A stretch of DNA of 43,456 nucleotides, taken from positions 1 to 43,456 of the forward strand of contig JANXUA010000153.1 of NCBI GenBank assembly GCA_025352085.1, in the 5' to 3' direction. The translations under genes were made by a program, and so were the position numbers. Positions 33,880 to 43,374 of this stretch are shown here, in pieces. The notes below the pieces were generated by a model, which had not been told where the DNA came from, made no database searches, and saw only the letters and a program-made list of their open reading frames with translations. The DNA is from Caulobacteraceae bacterium (GTDB taxonomy: Bacteria > Pseudomonadota > Alphaproteobacteria > Caulobacterales > Caulobacteraceae). Position 1 is the stretch's first letter, and the number at the start of each line of letters is the position of its first letter.

Positions 33880-34202
33880 TTCGCCTTCTCCTTCTTGCGG
33901 TACATGGCCAGCATGCGTTGGGTGACCAGGAAGCCGCCGAAGATGTTCACCGCCACGAGGCCGGCGGCCACCGCCCCGGTGCCCTTGGAGATCCACACCG
34001 TGGCGGTGCTCGCCGCGCCGAGATCCTGGCGGGCCGCCGCCGCCAGCAAGGCGCCAACGATGATCACCGAGGAGATCGCGTTGGTCACCGCCATCAGGGG
34101 CGTGTGCAGAGCCGGCGTCACGCTCCACACCACGTAATAGCCGACGAAAATGGCCAGGACGAAGATCGCCAGGCGAAAGACGGTAGGATCGACGGCGTCC
34201 AT
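33876..34202 (-). CDS. pntAB: NAD(P) transhydrogenase subunit alpha, membrane part
   Basis: A 108-residue membrane subunit carrying the C-terminal part of the alpha chain, which is a separate gene in alphaproteobacteria. It has about three helices: FRLAIFVLAIFVGYYVVW (about 9-26), a middle helix with SSVIIVGALLAAAA (about 44-57) and AVAAGLVAVNIFGGFLV (about 75-92). The motif WSVTPALHTPLMAVTNAIS (26-44) is the family hallmark. It lies 15 bases after pntAA. Its last codons (KKEKAK) contain the ribosome-binding site for the next, unrecognised gene. Confidence 0.94.
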   Translation of the reverse strand: MDAVDPTVFRLAIFVLAIFVGYYVVWSVTPALHTPLMAVTNAISSVIIVGALLAAAARQDLGAASTATVWISKGTGAVAAGLVAVNIFGGFLVTQRMLAMYRKKEKAK

Positions 34203-34217
34203 GAGCGTCTCCTGGCC

Positions 34218-35354
34218 TTAAGCCGACTGCAGGGAGGGGTGGCTGACGGCGCCGCCCTGCGTCACCCGCGCGGCCGTGAGAATTTCGTCGTCGGGCGCCG
34301 CGATCAGGGCACCCTCCTTGTCGACCAGCAGGCCGACAAAGGCGATCAGATTGCGCGCGTAGAGGGCCGAGGCGTCGGCGGCGATGCGGCCGGGCATATT
34401 GGCTATGCCGACGATCTTCACGCCGCTCGCGACCAGAACGGTCTCGTCGGAGCGGGCGCCGGCGACATTGCCGCCCTGCTCGACGGCGAGGTCGACGATC
34501 ACCGATCCGGCCTTCATCGACGCCACCTGATCTTCGCTGACCAGGCGCGGCGCGGCGCGGCCGGGAATCAGCGCGGTGGTGATAACGATATCCTGTTTCT
34601 TGATGTGTTCGGTGACCAGGGCGGCCTGTTTGGCCTGATATTCGGCGCTCATCGGCTTGGCGTAGCCGGCGGCGGTTTCGGCGGCCTTGAATTCCTCGTC
34701 TTCGACGGCGACGAATTTGGCGCCGAGGGATTCGACCTGCTCCTTGGCGGCGGGCCGCACGTCGGTCGCCGAGACCACCGCGCCGAGGCGGCGGGCGGTG
34801 GCGATGGCCTGCAGACCGGCGACGCCGGCGCCCATGACGAATACTTTGGCCGGCGCGATGGTGCCGGCCGCCGTCATCATCATCGGCATGGCGCGGCCAT
34901 AGGCCTGCGACGCCTCGATCACCGCGCGATAACCAGCCAGATTGGCTTGGCTGGAGAGGGCGTCCATAACTTGGGCGCGGGTGATGCGCGGCACGAACTC
35001 CATGGCGTAGGCGGTGACGCCGCGCGCTGCCAGGGCGTCCAGCTCGGCGCGCTCCAGATGCGGGTTGAGCAGGCCGACCACGATGGCGGCCGCCGGCAGG
35101 GCGGCGATTTCCTCTGGCGAAGGCCCGCGCACCTTGATCAGGATATCGGCGCCGGAAAGCGTGGCGGCCAGATCGGCCGTGACCTCGGCCCCGGCGGCGG
35201 CGTAATCGGCGTCAACGACCGCGGCGGTCAGGCCGGCGCCGGCTTCGATCCGCACGGTCAGACCCAAGGCGATCAATCTTTTCACCGCGTCGGCCGTCGC
35301 GGCGACGCGCGTCTCGCCGTCGCGACGTTCGCGGGTGACGGCGAGGATGGTCAC
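34218..35354 (-). CDS. pntAA: NAD(P) transhydrogenase subunit alpha, NAD-binding part
   Basis: A 378-residue soluble domain I that binds NAD(H). The dinucleotide fold carries VFVMGAGVAGLQAIATARRL with GAGVAG at 175-180, and the conserved KQDIVITTALIPGRAAPRL and SVIVDLAVEQGGN motifs follow (about 270-310). It is related to alanine dehydrogenase, but the pnt context and split gene arrangement settle the identity. It starts 12 bases after the small cytochrome oxidase subunit IV gene and is followed by pntAB. Confidence 0.96.
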   Translation of the reverse strand: MTILAVTRERRDGETRVAATADAVKRLIALGLTVRIEAGAGLTAAVVDADYAAAGAEVTADLAATLSGADILIKVRGPSPEEIAALPAAAIVVGLLNPHLERAELDALAARGVTAYAMEFVPRITRAQVMDALSSQANLAGYRAVIEASQAYGRAMPMMMTAAGTIAPAKVFVMGAGVAGLQAIATARRLGAVVSATDVRPAAKEQVESLGAKFVAVEDEEFKAAETAAGYAKPMSAEYQAKQAALVTEHIKKQDIVITTALIPGRAAPRLVSEDQVASMKAGSVIVDLAVEQGGNVAGARSDETVLVASGVKIVGIANMPGRIAADASALYARNLIAFVGLLVDKEGALIAAPDDEILTAARVTQGGAVSHPSLQSA

Positions 35355-35366
35355 GGCGATCGTGCT

Positions 35367-35606
35367 CTAATGGCCGTCGGAGGGCTTGGACCGCAGGAAG
35401 TAAATCCCCGCCGTCAGCACCACCACCGCCGGGACCACCGATCCCAGAAAGCCGGCGCTCGTGCAGAACATCAATCCGAACATCAAAATGCCGGTTGCGA
35501 TCACCAAGGCCGCCCACTTGGACATGGCGCCGAACCGTTGATAGGTCGCCGTCTGTTCGGCGATGTTCATATCACCGTGGTGATAGTCGGACGGCGCATG
35601 ATCCAT
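35367..35606 (-). CDS. aa3-type cytochrome c oxidase subunit IV-like protein
   Basis: A 79-residue protein. The N-terminus SDYHHGDMNIAEQTATYQRF is the signature of the small bacterial aa3 oxidase subunit IV family (COX4_pro_2), followed by two hydrophobic segments (KWAALVIATGILMFGLMFC, about 30-48, and AGFLGSVVPAVVVLTAGIYF, about 51-70). In oxidase structures this subunit is a single helix packed at the core of the complex; this version is longer, with a second hydrophobic stretch. It heads the pnt operon, 12 bases before pntAA, with no other oxidase gene nearby. It may function in the oxidase or as a membrane partner elsewhere. Confidence 0.87.
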   Translation of the reverse strand: MDHAPSDYHHGDMNIAEQTATYQRFGAMSKWAALVIATGILMFGLMFCTSAGFLGSVVPAVVVLTAGIYFLRSKPSDGH

Positions 35607-35678
35607 GGATTTGGGAATCCCAAGTTGCAGGCCGGCGGCCCGGTGTCGAGGCGTTGCTACACCAGCGCGGCGTAACGC

Positions 35679-36689
35679 TCAAGCGGGCCAAACGGCCAAT
35701 AGCGCGCGCAGAGCGGCGACGAGAGCCAGCGGCTGATCGATCATCACGTGGTGAGCGCTGTCGGGAATGACGATGCGCCGCAGCTTGGGCGCGAGGTCCG
35801 GCGTGCCGCGAGCCGCCATCCACTCGGCGGAGGTCAGCAGCGAGCGGTCGCCGACGATATGGACGAGCGGCGGTCTCGGCTCTCCGGCGGGCGTGAAAAT
35901 CTGCTCCGGATCGATCTTCGCCATAAGGGTGGGATCGAACTTCCACGTCCACCCGTCCTGCCCATCAGGCAAGGCCGCGGCTTTCAGCGAATGCCTGGCG
36001 ATATGGTCGGCGATGAAGAGATTGCCCGGGACCTGAGGCGGCATGAGGCGAAAGCGCGACAAAGCCTCCGCGAACGTGGGGTAAATCCGGTTCGGCTCGG
36101 TCGTTCTGGGATCGCGCCATTTGCTGGGCGCGCCTCCGGCCGCGACGCGCGCGGCGTCGATGCGGGCGAACTCCTCGGCGGTCGGCGGACCGCCAAATCC
36201 GGTGTCGATCACCACGCCCGCGCGCATGCGGTCCGGATAACGGGCAGTCGCATGGTAGACGAGCGCGCCGCCGAAGGAGTGGCCAATATAGATCGGCGGC
36301 GCGCCGCTGTCATAAAGGCCCGCCACCCGCGCGCAGGCGTCCATCTCCTCGGCGAAGATTTCAAATCCGTACGCGTCGCGCCAGTCCGACCCGCCCATGC
36401 CGGACAGGGAAAAGGCGGCGATACGGAAGTCGTCGGCGAAAAAAGGCGCGATGAAGCTCCACCAATCGGAATGAGCGCTGTTGCCGTGCACCAGCAACAG
36501 CCCCGGCTTGCCGCGCTCGCCCCAGGTCAGGAGCTCGATGTCGGCCCCCGCCGCCGAAACGACCGACCGTTCGGGTTCGCGGGCGAGGGCCTCGCCAAAC
36601 CAGGCCGGGCTCGCCGGTTTCGCGCCCGCGAATGGCGCGAGCGGCGACATCGCCAGAGGCGAAGATCGTGGGTCCAGATCGTCGGCCAT
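35679..36689 (-). CDS. Alpha/beta hydrolase at the end of the RND efflux operon
   Basis: A 336-residue alpha/beta hydrolase. The oxyanion loop is LLVHGNSAHSDWW (66-78), the nucleophile is S138 in YIGHSFGGALVYH and the catalytic histidine lies in IPDSAHHVMIDQP near residue 315. A DRSLLTSAEW segment follows a likely acidic residue in VGDRS. The fold matches the esterase/haloalkane-dehalogenase-like clan; no signal peptide is visible, so it should be cytoplasmic. It starts 6 bases after the pump gene stop and is probably co-transcribed with it, perhaps modifying a compound that the pump exports. That link is inference. Confidence 0.88.
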   Translation of the reverse strand: MADDLDPRSSPLAMSPLAPFAGAKPASPAWFGEALAREPERSVVSAAGADIELLTWGERGKPGLLLVHGNSAHSDWWSFIAPFFADDFRIAAFSLSGMGGSDWRDAYGFEIFAEEMDACARVAGLYDSGAPPIYIGHSFGGALVYHATARYPDRMRAGVVIDTGFGGPPTAEEFARIDAARVAAGGAPSKWRDPRTTEPNRIYPTFAEALSRFRLMPPQVPGNLFIADHIARHSLKAAALPDGQDGWTWKFDPTLMAKIDPEQIFTPAGEPRPPLVHIVGDRSLLTSAEWMAARGTPDLAPKLRRIVIPDSAHHVMIDQPLALVAALRALLAVWPA

Positions 36690-36695
36690 GGCGCC

Positions 36696-39600
36696 CTATT
36701 CTGCGGCGGATTTGATCGGCGCCCGTCGGACGGCCTTGACCGGCGCCTCTCGCGGCGTGACGAGACGGCCGAACCGCGGGGCCATCCAGTTTTCGATCAT
36801 GTCGACAAACTCGTAAACCACCGGCACGAGCAGGAGGGAGAGGGTGGTCGAGGTGATCAGCCCGCCGATCACCGCCACCGCCATGGGCTGGCGGAATTCC
36901 GAACCCTGACCGAGCGCCAGGGCCGTCGGCAGCATGCCCGCGCCCATGGCCAGGCTGGTCATGACGATCGGCCTGGCGCGTTCGCGGCAGGCTTCGATCA
37001 GGGCGTCGCGGCGACCCATGCCCTCGCGCTGGCGCTCGATGGCGTATTCGACCAGCAGGATCGAGTTCTTCGCCGCCAAACCCATCAGCATGAGAAAGCC
37101 GATCAGGGACGGGATCGACAGCGACAGATCGAAGATCAGCAGGAAGAAGAAGGCGCCGCCGATGGCCGTGGGCAGGGCCGAGAGGATGACGAACGGCTTG
37201 AAGAAGCTGCGGAACAACAACACCATCACCGCATAGACAAGGCCAATCCCGGACAGGATCGCCAAGCCGAAGCCGGAGAACATCTGGGCGTAGACCTTTT
37301 CCTGACCCTGATCGATCTTGGCGACGCCGAGCGGCAGGTGTTTCATGATCGGCAGGGCGTTGACCTTCGCCTGCGCGTCGCCGACCTGGGTGTCGCCCGT
37401 GGTGTCGGCAATGGTGGTCAAGATACGTTTGCGCGCCGCCCGGTCGATCTGCGCCGGTCCGGCTTGAAAATACACGTCGGCGACGCTGTCGAGGGTGGTG
37501 ACTCCGCCGCTCACGGTCGGCAGGCGCAGGTTCTTGATCACCGACAGATCGGTGCGGTCGGTCAGCGGCAGGCGTACACGGACGGGAATGCGCCGCTCGC
37601 CCTGATCGAGTTTGGCGACATTGGCGTCGATGTCGCCCGATGTCGCGACCCGCGCGGCCTCGGCGATGGCGACGGCCGACACACCCAGTCGCGCCGCCTC
37701 TTCGGGCCGGGGCCGGACGACCAGCTCGGCGCTACTGAGCGGGGTGACGGGCCTGGGATCGGCCAGACCGGGGACCCCGCGCATCTGCCGCTGCAACGCC
37801 AGCGTCGCGCTCTCGAGCCCGTCGCCCGACTCGCTGCCCAGGATAACCTGCACGTCGGCCGCGCCGAAATCGGAGGTGTCGAACGACAGGCGCGTATCGG
37901 GGATTTCGCGCAGCAGCGGGCGCAACCGGTCGCGGATCTCGCCGATCTTGGCTTTGCGGTCGGCGTTGAGGACCACCACCACCGAGCCGCGGTTCACACC
38001 CGCCGAACTGGAAAACGAACCCGGGCCGCCATAGGCCCCGCCACCGCCCACGGAAGTGAACACCTGGGCGGTCTCCGGCTGAGCCATCAGCAGTTTTTCC
38101 AGCCGACCGACCACAATGCGCATATCGGCAAGCGTCGCGCCCGGAGGACCCTCGATGTTGATGTCCATATAATTGGGGTTGCCCTCGGGCTGGACGCCCT
38201 TTTTGATCGGGATCGCCAACAGCATCGAGCCAATGAAGAACAGCGTGCCGATCCCCAGGGCGACCCACATGTGATCGAGGGCCCAGGCCAGGGATCGGGT
38301 ATAGTAATGCGGGAGCGGCTTACGCTCACGCGCCGCCTTCGGCTTGAGAAAATAGGCGGCCAGCAGGGGCGTCAGCAATCGGGCGACAACCAGGGATATC
38401 AGCACGGCCACCGAGACGGTGATGCCGAATTCGCGGAAAAACTGGCCGGTGATGCCGGCCATCAGACCGACCGGGAAGAACACCGCGACGATCGCGAAGG
38501 TGGTCGCGACCACCGCCAAGCCGATCTGGTCGGCTCCCTCCATCGCCGCCTGATACGGCCGCATGCCGGTGTAGACGCGCTTTTCGATATTCTCGATCTC
38601 GACGATGGCGTCATCGACGAGGATGCCGATCACCAGGGTGAGGCCCAGCAGGGTCACGATATTAAGGCTGAAGCCGATCAGCTCCATGAATACGAACACC
38701 GGAATCAGCGACGCGGGCATGGCCACCGCCGTCACCGCCGTCGCGCGCCAGTCGCGCAGGAACAGCCAGACCACCAGGGCGGCCAGGGCCATGCCTTCCA
38801 GCAGCGTGTGCCAGGTTGCGGTGAAACTCTTGCGTGTGGATTCGACCCGCGAGGCGATCTTGTTGATGGTGACGCCGGGATTGGCCTTCTCGATATCCTT
38901 GATCGCCGCATCGACGCCGTTTTCGACGGTAATTTCGCTGGCGTTCTTGACCTTGGTGATCTGGAACCCGACGACCGGATGGCCTTTGCGGTCCCCCGCG
39001 CGAACACTGAGAAGGGCAAGGGTTCTGAGTTCGGCGGCGCCGTCGCCGACATCGGCGACGTCGCCCAATTTGACGAACCGCCCGCCGCCAGCGGCAATGC
39101 TCAAATTGCGGATCGCGTCGACATTGGCGACGGATCCCAGAATCCGCACGGTCTGTTCGCGCCCGCCGATGGTCACGCTGCCGCCGGGGGCGTCGACCTC
39201 GGCTTGCGACAGGGCGACATTGACCTGCGAGGCGGTCAGGCCGTTGGCGGCAAGACGATCGGGATCGATCAGGACATTGATCTCTCGATCAACCCCGCCC
39301 ACGCGGTAGATCTTGCCGACGCCCGGCTGGGCTTGCAGGGTGCGCGACAGGCTGTCGTCGATGAACCATGACAGATCCGCCTCCGACATGGCCGGCGCCG
39401 AAACGGCGTAGGTGACCAGTGGCTGGGCGTCAAAATCCGAGCGCTGCACAACCGGGGGGTCGATCTCGCGCGGCAGGATGTTGCGCGTCTGATCGACCTT
39501 GGAGCGCACGTCGTCGGTCGCTTTCTGCAGATCCTGACCCAGTTCGAACTGGATCGACGTCGACGAAACGCCTTGGGTGATCGTCGAATTAATGCTCTCG

Positions 39601-39848
39601 ACGTTGGTGAGGCTGGCCAGGGCGTTTTCGATCGGCCGCGTAACCTGACTTTCCATCTCCGCCGGCGCGGCGCCGCTGCGCGTCACAGTGATGAACACCG
39701 CCGGAAATTCGATGTTCGGATAGTTCTTAACCGGCAGCGCTAGATAGGACAGCACGCCGGCGATCACCGCGACGACGAACATCAGGACGACCGGCGTGGG
39801 GTTGCGGATCGCCCAGGATGAAATTCGCAGTTGGCGTTCGTCGCTCAT
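36696..39848 (-). CDS. RND multidrug efflux pump, inner membrane transporter
   Basis: A 1050-residue RND transporter of the hydrophobe/amphiphile exporter class (MexF/MdtB-like). The proton-relay aspartates are D412 and D413 in [16 protein letters not shown], matching D407/D408 of AcrB. The first helix follows a short N-terminus ([20 protein letters not shown]), and the two large periplasmic loops, the [15 protein letters not shown] helix end and the C-terminal [16 protein letters not shown] repeat are all present. It uses the proton gradient to expel drugs or lipophilic molecules through the partner adaptor and outer membrane channel. It starts 10 bases after the adaptor gene stop. Full length indicates an intact pump. 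Confidence 0.97.
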   Translation of the reverse strand: MSDERQLRISSWAIRNPTPVVLMFVVAVIAGVLSYLALPVKNYPNIEFPAVFITVTRSGAAPAEMESQVTRPIENALASLTNVESINSTITQGVSSTSIQFELGQDLQKATDDVRSKVDQTRNILPREIDPPVVQRSDFDAQPLVTYAVSAPAMSEADLSWFIDDSLSRTLQAQPGVGKIYRVGGVDREINVLIDPDRLAANGLTASQVNVALSQAEVDAPGGSVTIGGREQTVRILGSVANVDAIRNLSIAAGGGRFVKLGDVADVGDGAAELRTLALLSVRAGDRKGHPVVGFQITKVKNASEITVENGVDAAIKDIEKANPGVTINKIASRVESTRKSFTATWHTLLEGMALAALVVWLFLRDWRATAVTAVAMPASLIPVFVFMELIGFSLNIVTLLGLTLVIGILVDDAIVEIENIEKRVYTGMRPYQAAMEGADQIGLAVVATTFAIVAVFFPVGLMAGITGQFFREFGITVSVAVLISLVVARLLTPLLAAYFLKPKAARERKPLPHYYTRSLAWALDHMWVALGIGTLFFIGSMLLAIPIKKGVQPEGNPNYMDINIEGPPGATLADMRIVVGRLEKLLMAQPETAQVFTSVGGGGAYGGPGSFSSSAGVNRGSVVVVLNADRKAKIGEIRDRLRPLLREIPDTRLSFDTSDFGAADVQVILGSESGDGLESATLALQRQMRGVPGLADPRPVTPLSSAELVVRPRPEEAARLGVSAVAIAEAARVATSGDIDANVAKLDQGERRIPVRVRLPLTDRTDLSVIKNLRLPTVSGGVTTLDSVADVYFQAGPAQIDRAARKRILTTIADTTGDTQVGDAQAKVNALPIMKHLPLGVAKIDQGQEKVYAQMFSGFGLAILSGIGLVYAVMVLLFRSFFKPFVILSALPTAIGGAFFFLLIFDLSLSIPSLIGFLMLMGLAAKNSILLVEYAIERQREGMGRRDALIEACRERARPIVMTSLAMGAGMLPTALALGQGSEFRQPMAVAVIGGLITSTTLSLLLVPVVYEFVDMIENWMAPRFGRLVTPREAPVKAVRRAPIKSAAE

Positions 39849-39858
39849 GGCCGCACGC

Positions 39859-40950
39859 TCACTGCGCCAGCACCGGCTTGACGAAGTCGCCCGGCGTCAG
39901 CATGGACGCGGCGCGCTCGACAACCCGCGCGCCGTCGGCGGGCCCGGTCAACAATTCCACGAAGCCGCCGCCGCGCTGACCGGTGGTCACGGCCACGCGC
40001 GCCACCTTGCTGTCGGCGCCGACCGCCAGCACCGAAGCGCCGTCGGCGTCATAGCGGACCGCGGTTTCCGGCACCGCCACGGCCGACCGCGTGACCCCCA
40101 GAAAGCTGGCCCGGGCGAAGCCGCCGGCGCGCACATTGGCCTGAACCGGCAGAGATATGCGCACCCGGCCCAGCTTGGTGGCGGCGTCGATCCGCGGACT
40201 GACCAGGCGCACGACCCCCTGCACCCGCGAGCCGTCCACGAGCGTCACCACCGCCCGTCCGCCGGGATGAATCGCGTTCAAATTGCTCTCGCTGACGTCG
40301 GCGGCCAATTCGACCTGGCCGTCGCGGGCCAGCCGGTACCAGGGATTGGCGCTGCTGCTCATATCGCCGATGCGAATATTGCGCTCGATCACCAGGCCCG
40401 AGAACGGCGCGCGCACGGTCATCAGCGCCTCGCGCGTGCGGACGTCGGTCGCCGCGGCCTCGGCCGCGTTCGCCTGGGCTCTAGCGGACCGCGCGGCGTA
40501 TCGGCGGCCGTCGATCTGTTCCTGCGATAGCAGGCCGTCGGCCAAGGCCCCCTTCACCCGCGCGGCCTGGGCGTCGGCCTGATCGGCGAGGATTTTCTGC
40601 TGGCTGGCCTGAGCGTTCTGCTGCGCCACCTGCGCTCGCAGCAGCACATCGTCCATCACAGCCAGCGGCTGGCCGGCCCGGACCCACATGCCCTCGTCCG
40701 CCAGCACGCGGGCCACGCGATAGCCGGAGATTTGCGGGAAAACGGCCACGTCCTCGCGCGGAACCAGAGAGCCGGACGCCACCAGCCCGCCCTCGATCGA
40801 GCGCGGCGAGACCGTCACCACGGTGACCGTGCGCGCCTGGGCCTTGGCGTCCTCACCGGCCTTTTTGGCGCAGCCGGTCAGGCCCGACGCGAAACCCGCG
40901 GCCAAGGCGACGGCGATCAAGACTTTGGCTTTGGGCAAGGAGGGTCTCAT
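39859..40950 (-). CDS. RND efflux periplasmic adaptor lipoprotein
   Basis: A 363-residue membrane fusion protein. The signal peptide ends in GLTGC with lipidated C27. It shows the lipoyl half-motifs VAVFPQISGYRVARVLADEG (68-87) and LMTVRAPFSGLVIERNIRIG (175-194), separated by a helical hairpin rich in Gln/Ala (about 105-165), then beta-barrel and membrane-proximal domains ending in TPGDFVKPVLAQ. It bridges the pump and the outer membrane channel. Its ATG overlaps the outer membrane factor stop by 4 bases, so the operon reads channel, adaptor, pump. Confidence 0.94.
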   Translation of the reverse strand: MRPSLPKAKVLIAVALAAGFASGLTGCAKKAGEDAKAQARTVTVVTVSPRSIEGGLVASGSLVPREDVAVFPQISGYRVARVLADEGMWVRAGQPLAVMDDVLLRAQVAQQNAQASQQKILADQADAQAARVKGALADGLLSQEQIDGRRYAARSARAQANAAEAAATDVRTREALMTVRAPFSGLVIERNIRIGDMSSSANPWYRLARDGQVELAADVSESNLNAIHPGGRAVVTLVDGSRVQGVVRLVSPRIDAATKLGRVRISLPVQANVRAGGFARASFLGVTRSAVAVPETAVRYDADGASVLAVGADSKVARVAVTTGQRGGGFVELLTGPADGARVVERAASMLTPGDFVKPVLAQ

Positions 40951-42404
40951 GGGTTATTTTTGCTCATGGACGCGTAGGCCCAACCGCCGCCCAGCGCCTT
41001 ATAGGTCTGCACCGCGCGCCGCAACGTCTGCACCTGGGTGTTGGTGAGGGCGCTACGCGTGTCGCGCCACGATTGCTCGGCGGTCAGCGCCGCGGTGATG
41101 TCGTCCAGGCCCATGCCGTAGCGCGTCTTGGCGGCGTCGGCGGCGCGCTTGGCGCGCACTTCGCCGTCGCGCAGTGTCGCGACCGAGCGCTCGCCGGCGC
41201 TCAAGCTGACCAGATCGTTCTCGGCCTCGCCATAGGCGGTCTGAACGATTTTTTCATAGGCGATCACCGCCTGTTCGGTGCGCGCATCCTCGGCCTTGGC
41301 GTCAGAGAGAAGACGCGGGATATCGAGAAGAGGCATGCTCCCGCCGACGCCGAAGTACCAGAAACCCAGATCCGTCGTCTGCTTGTCCGGCGCCAGGGTC
41401 GCCGGAGGAATGAACGACACGCCCGGCGACACGGTGTGCGACGCGCCCAGGCCCGGCAGCAGGGTGAAGGTCGGCAAGATCGCCAGATGCCTGATGCGCG
41501 ACGTCGCCGCCTGCACCCGCACCTTCGCCTCGGCCTCGCGGACGTCCGGCCGCCGCGCCAACAGTTCGCCGGGAACGGCGGCGGGTATCGGCGGCGCCTC
41601 GTCCAGCGACGACGTCAACGACAGGCCGGCGGTGGGCGCGGTCCCCCGGCCGATCAGGATCAGAAGTTGGCGCTGGGCGGCGTGGGTCTGGGCCTCCAGA
41701 TCGTCGACCTGGGCGTGCGATTGCGCCAGGCTCCCGGCCAGGCGGTCGGCGTCGGAGAGGAGGCCAAGCCCCAGATCCACTTTTCGCTGCGACACGCCGG
41801 CCAGATCGCCTTGAATGCGTAAATTCTCGCGCGCATCGTCGAGTTGGACCGTCAGACCCTTGGCCTGAAAATAGGTGTCGGCGACATTGGCCGCCAAGCT
41901 GGCGCGGCTGCCCTCGATGTTGAATCTCTGCTGGGCGAGACTGGCGTTGGCGCCCTTCCGGGCCACGGCGAGGCGACCGAACAGGTCCAGCTCCCACGAC
42001 ACGTCAAAGCCGCCGTTGAGCGTGTCGGTGGTCCCGCCGATCGGGATCAGCGACTGCGACGCGGCGCCGATGTTGGACGACACCTGATGGTTCACTTTTC
42101 CCGACAGTTTGCCGGTCGGCAGGGTCTGGGCGATCTGGCTGCCGCGGGTCGCGCGCGCCTCCAGAATCCGCGCCGCCACCGTCCTGGCGTCCGGGCTGTG
42201 CGCGAAGGCTTCGTCCTCAAGCGCGTTGAGCTGGGGATCCTTGAACAGCAGCCACCAGCTATCAAGCTGCGCCGGCGTCAGCGCGCTCGCCGCGTCCGGC
42301 GCTTCATAGCGGGCCGGCAGGCGCACGTCGGGTGTACGATGGGGGGTGGAGGCGCAACCGCTCAAGGCGGCGGCGAACAAAATGGCGGGCGCGAGGCGTC
42401 TCAT
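40947..42404 (-). CDS. Outer membrane efflux factor, NodT/OprM family lipoprotein
   Basis: A 485-residue TolC-like channel lipoprotein. The signal peptide ends in AAALSGC with lipidated C17. Two repeats of the long helical and beta-strand region are present: the first around ELDLFGRLAVARKGANASLA (about 142-161) and the second near GVGGSMPLLDIPRLLSDAKA (about 357-376). The family segment ELLARRPDVREAEAKVRVQ lies between them. It gives the RND system its exit duct. It is the first gene of the efflux operon and is divergent from a DUF72 gene across a palindrome-rich gap. No TetR or MarR regulator is adjacent in this window. Confidence 0.93.
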   Translation of the reverse strand: MRRLAPAILFAAALSGCASTPHRTPDVRLPARYEAPDAASALTPAQLDSWWLLFKDPQLNALEDEAFAHSPDARTVAARILEARATRGSQIAQTLPTGKLSGKVNHQVSSNIGAASQSLIPIGGTTDTLNGGFDVSWELDLFGRLAVARKGANASLAQQRFNIEGSRASLAANVADTYFQAKGLTVQLDDARENLRIQGDLAGVSQRKVDLGLGLLSDADRLAGSLAQSHAQVDDLEAQTHAAQRQLLILIGRGTAPTAGLSLTSSLDEAPPIPAAVPGELLARRPDVREAEAKVRVQAATSRIRHLAILPTFTLLPGLGASHTVSPGVSFIPPATLAPDKQTTDLGFWYFGVGGSMPLLDIPRLLSDAKAEDARTEQAVIAYEKIVQTAYGEAENDLVSLSAGERSVATLRDGEVRAKRAADAAKTRYGMGLDDITAALTAEQSWRDTRSALTNTQVQTLRRAVQTYKALGGGWAYASMSKNNP

Positions 42405-42470
42405 CGATTCATTCGTCTCGCGGCTTCCCCAGACACAAGAACGCTCTTAGCGCTCACCGGGCGATGCGGT

Positions 42471-42497
42471 CATCTTAACATGGTTTAATTTAAGATG
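42471..42497. promoter_or_regulatory. Perfect 8-bp inverted repeat upstream of the efflux operon
   Basis: CATCTTAA (42471-42478) and TTAAGATG (42490-42497) are exact reverse complements with an 11-base spacer that itself holds further TTAA-like steps. It lies about 70-90 bases upstream of the outer membrane factor start. The size and AT-rich centre suit a TetR- or MarR-type repressor site for the efflux operon. Confidence 0.55.
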
Positions 42498-42525
42498 GGT
42501 AGACCCCGCCCGCCTCCTAGATAGG

Positions 42526-42550
42526 ATGGAATTCCATAAACGCACGTGCG
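42526..42550. promoter_or_regulatory. Two perfect palindromes ahead of the DUF72 gene
   Basis: ATGGAATTCCAT (12-base palindrome, 42526-42537) and CGCACGTGCG (10-base palindrome, 42541-42550) lie back to back, 22-47 bases before the DUF72 start codon. They may form operator sites for the DUF72 gene or for the divergent efflux promoter. Individually each could occur by chance. Confidence 0.4.
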
Positions 42551-42572
42551 GACGACGAATAGGGCGAGGTTC

Positions 42573-43316
42573 ATGGCAGGGACGATCCGTACGGGCATAG
42601 GGGGGTGGACGTTTCCACCCTGGCGCGGCGTCTTTTATCCGGAGGGCGTGCGCCAGGCCGACGAACTGGCCTATGCGGCCGCGCAGCTGGGCGCGATCGA
42701 GATCAACGGCACCTATTACTCCAGCTTCAAGCCGGAAACTTTCGAAAAGTGGGCGGCGCAGACCCCCGAGGGGTTTGTGTTTTCCGTCAAAGCGTCGCGG
42801 TTCTGCACCAACCGCCGCGTGCTCGCCGAAGCGGGACCGTCGATCGGGAAATTCATCGGCCAGGGTCTGGCGAGGCTCGGCGACCGGCTGGGCCCGATCC
42901 TGTGGCAATTCATGGGCACCAAGAAATTCGACCCGGTGGACTTCGCCGCCTTCCTCGATCTCCTGCCGCGGGAATTGGAGGGCCGGCCCCTGCGCCATTG
43001 CGTCGAGATTCGCCACGCGAGCTTTGCCGACGAGGGCTTCACCGATCTTTGCCGCGCCCGCGGCGTGGCCATTTGCCTGGCCGATCACGACGTCTTTCCC
43101 TTTATCGAGGCCGATACGGCCGATTTCGTCTACGCTCGATTGATGCGCGGGTCCGACGACATCCAGGCCGGATACCCGGACGCGGGCTTGGACGCCTGGG
43201 CGGAGCAGTTCACGGCCAAGGCGGCCGAGGGACGCGACGTGTTCGCCTTCTTCATCAGCGCGGGCAAGGTCCGCGCGCCCGCCGCCGCCATGGCCTTGGC
43301 GAAGCGGCTCAAATGA
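42573..43316 (+). CDS. DUF72 family protein
   Basis: A 247-residue DUF72 (YecE-like) protein with a TIM-barrel-type fold. It starts MAGTIRTGIGGWTFPPWRG, followed by FYPEGVRQADELAYAA and the EINGTYYSSFKPETFEKWA motif (about 48-66), then VFSVKASRFCTN. Near the centre LGPILWQFMGTKKFDP carries the family Q-F motif, and VCRARGVAICLADHD-like sequence follows. The biochemical role of DUF72 is not established. The ATG at 42573 follows AGGGCGAGG and matches family N-termini; an upstream frame start at 42546 is rejected. Confidence 0.92.
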   Translation: MAGTIRTGIGGWTFPPWRGVFYPEGVRQADELAYAAAQLGAIEINGTYYSSFKPETFEKWAAQTPEGFVFSVKASRFCTNRRVLAEAGPSIGKFIGQGLARLGDRLGPILWQFMGTKKFDPVDFAAFLDLLPRELEGRPLRHCVEIRHASFADEGFTDLCRARGVAICLADHDVFPFIEADTADFVYARLMRGSDDIQAGYPDAGLDAWAEQFTAKAAEGRDVFAFFISAGKVRAPAAAMALAKRLK

Positions 43317-43374
43317 GGCTTGACCTGCCCTGGCGGCACACGCGGAATTTATCTACACACACAAGGAAACGCCG

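Noticed and set aside
35748-39371. 1207-codon open frame on the plus strand
   Set aside because: It lies antisense to a complete RND pump gene and hydrolase with clear motifs. The translated product is low-complexity, rich in Arg, Gly, His, Asp and Gln, as expected from the reverse complement of GC-rich coding DNA.
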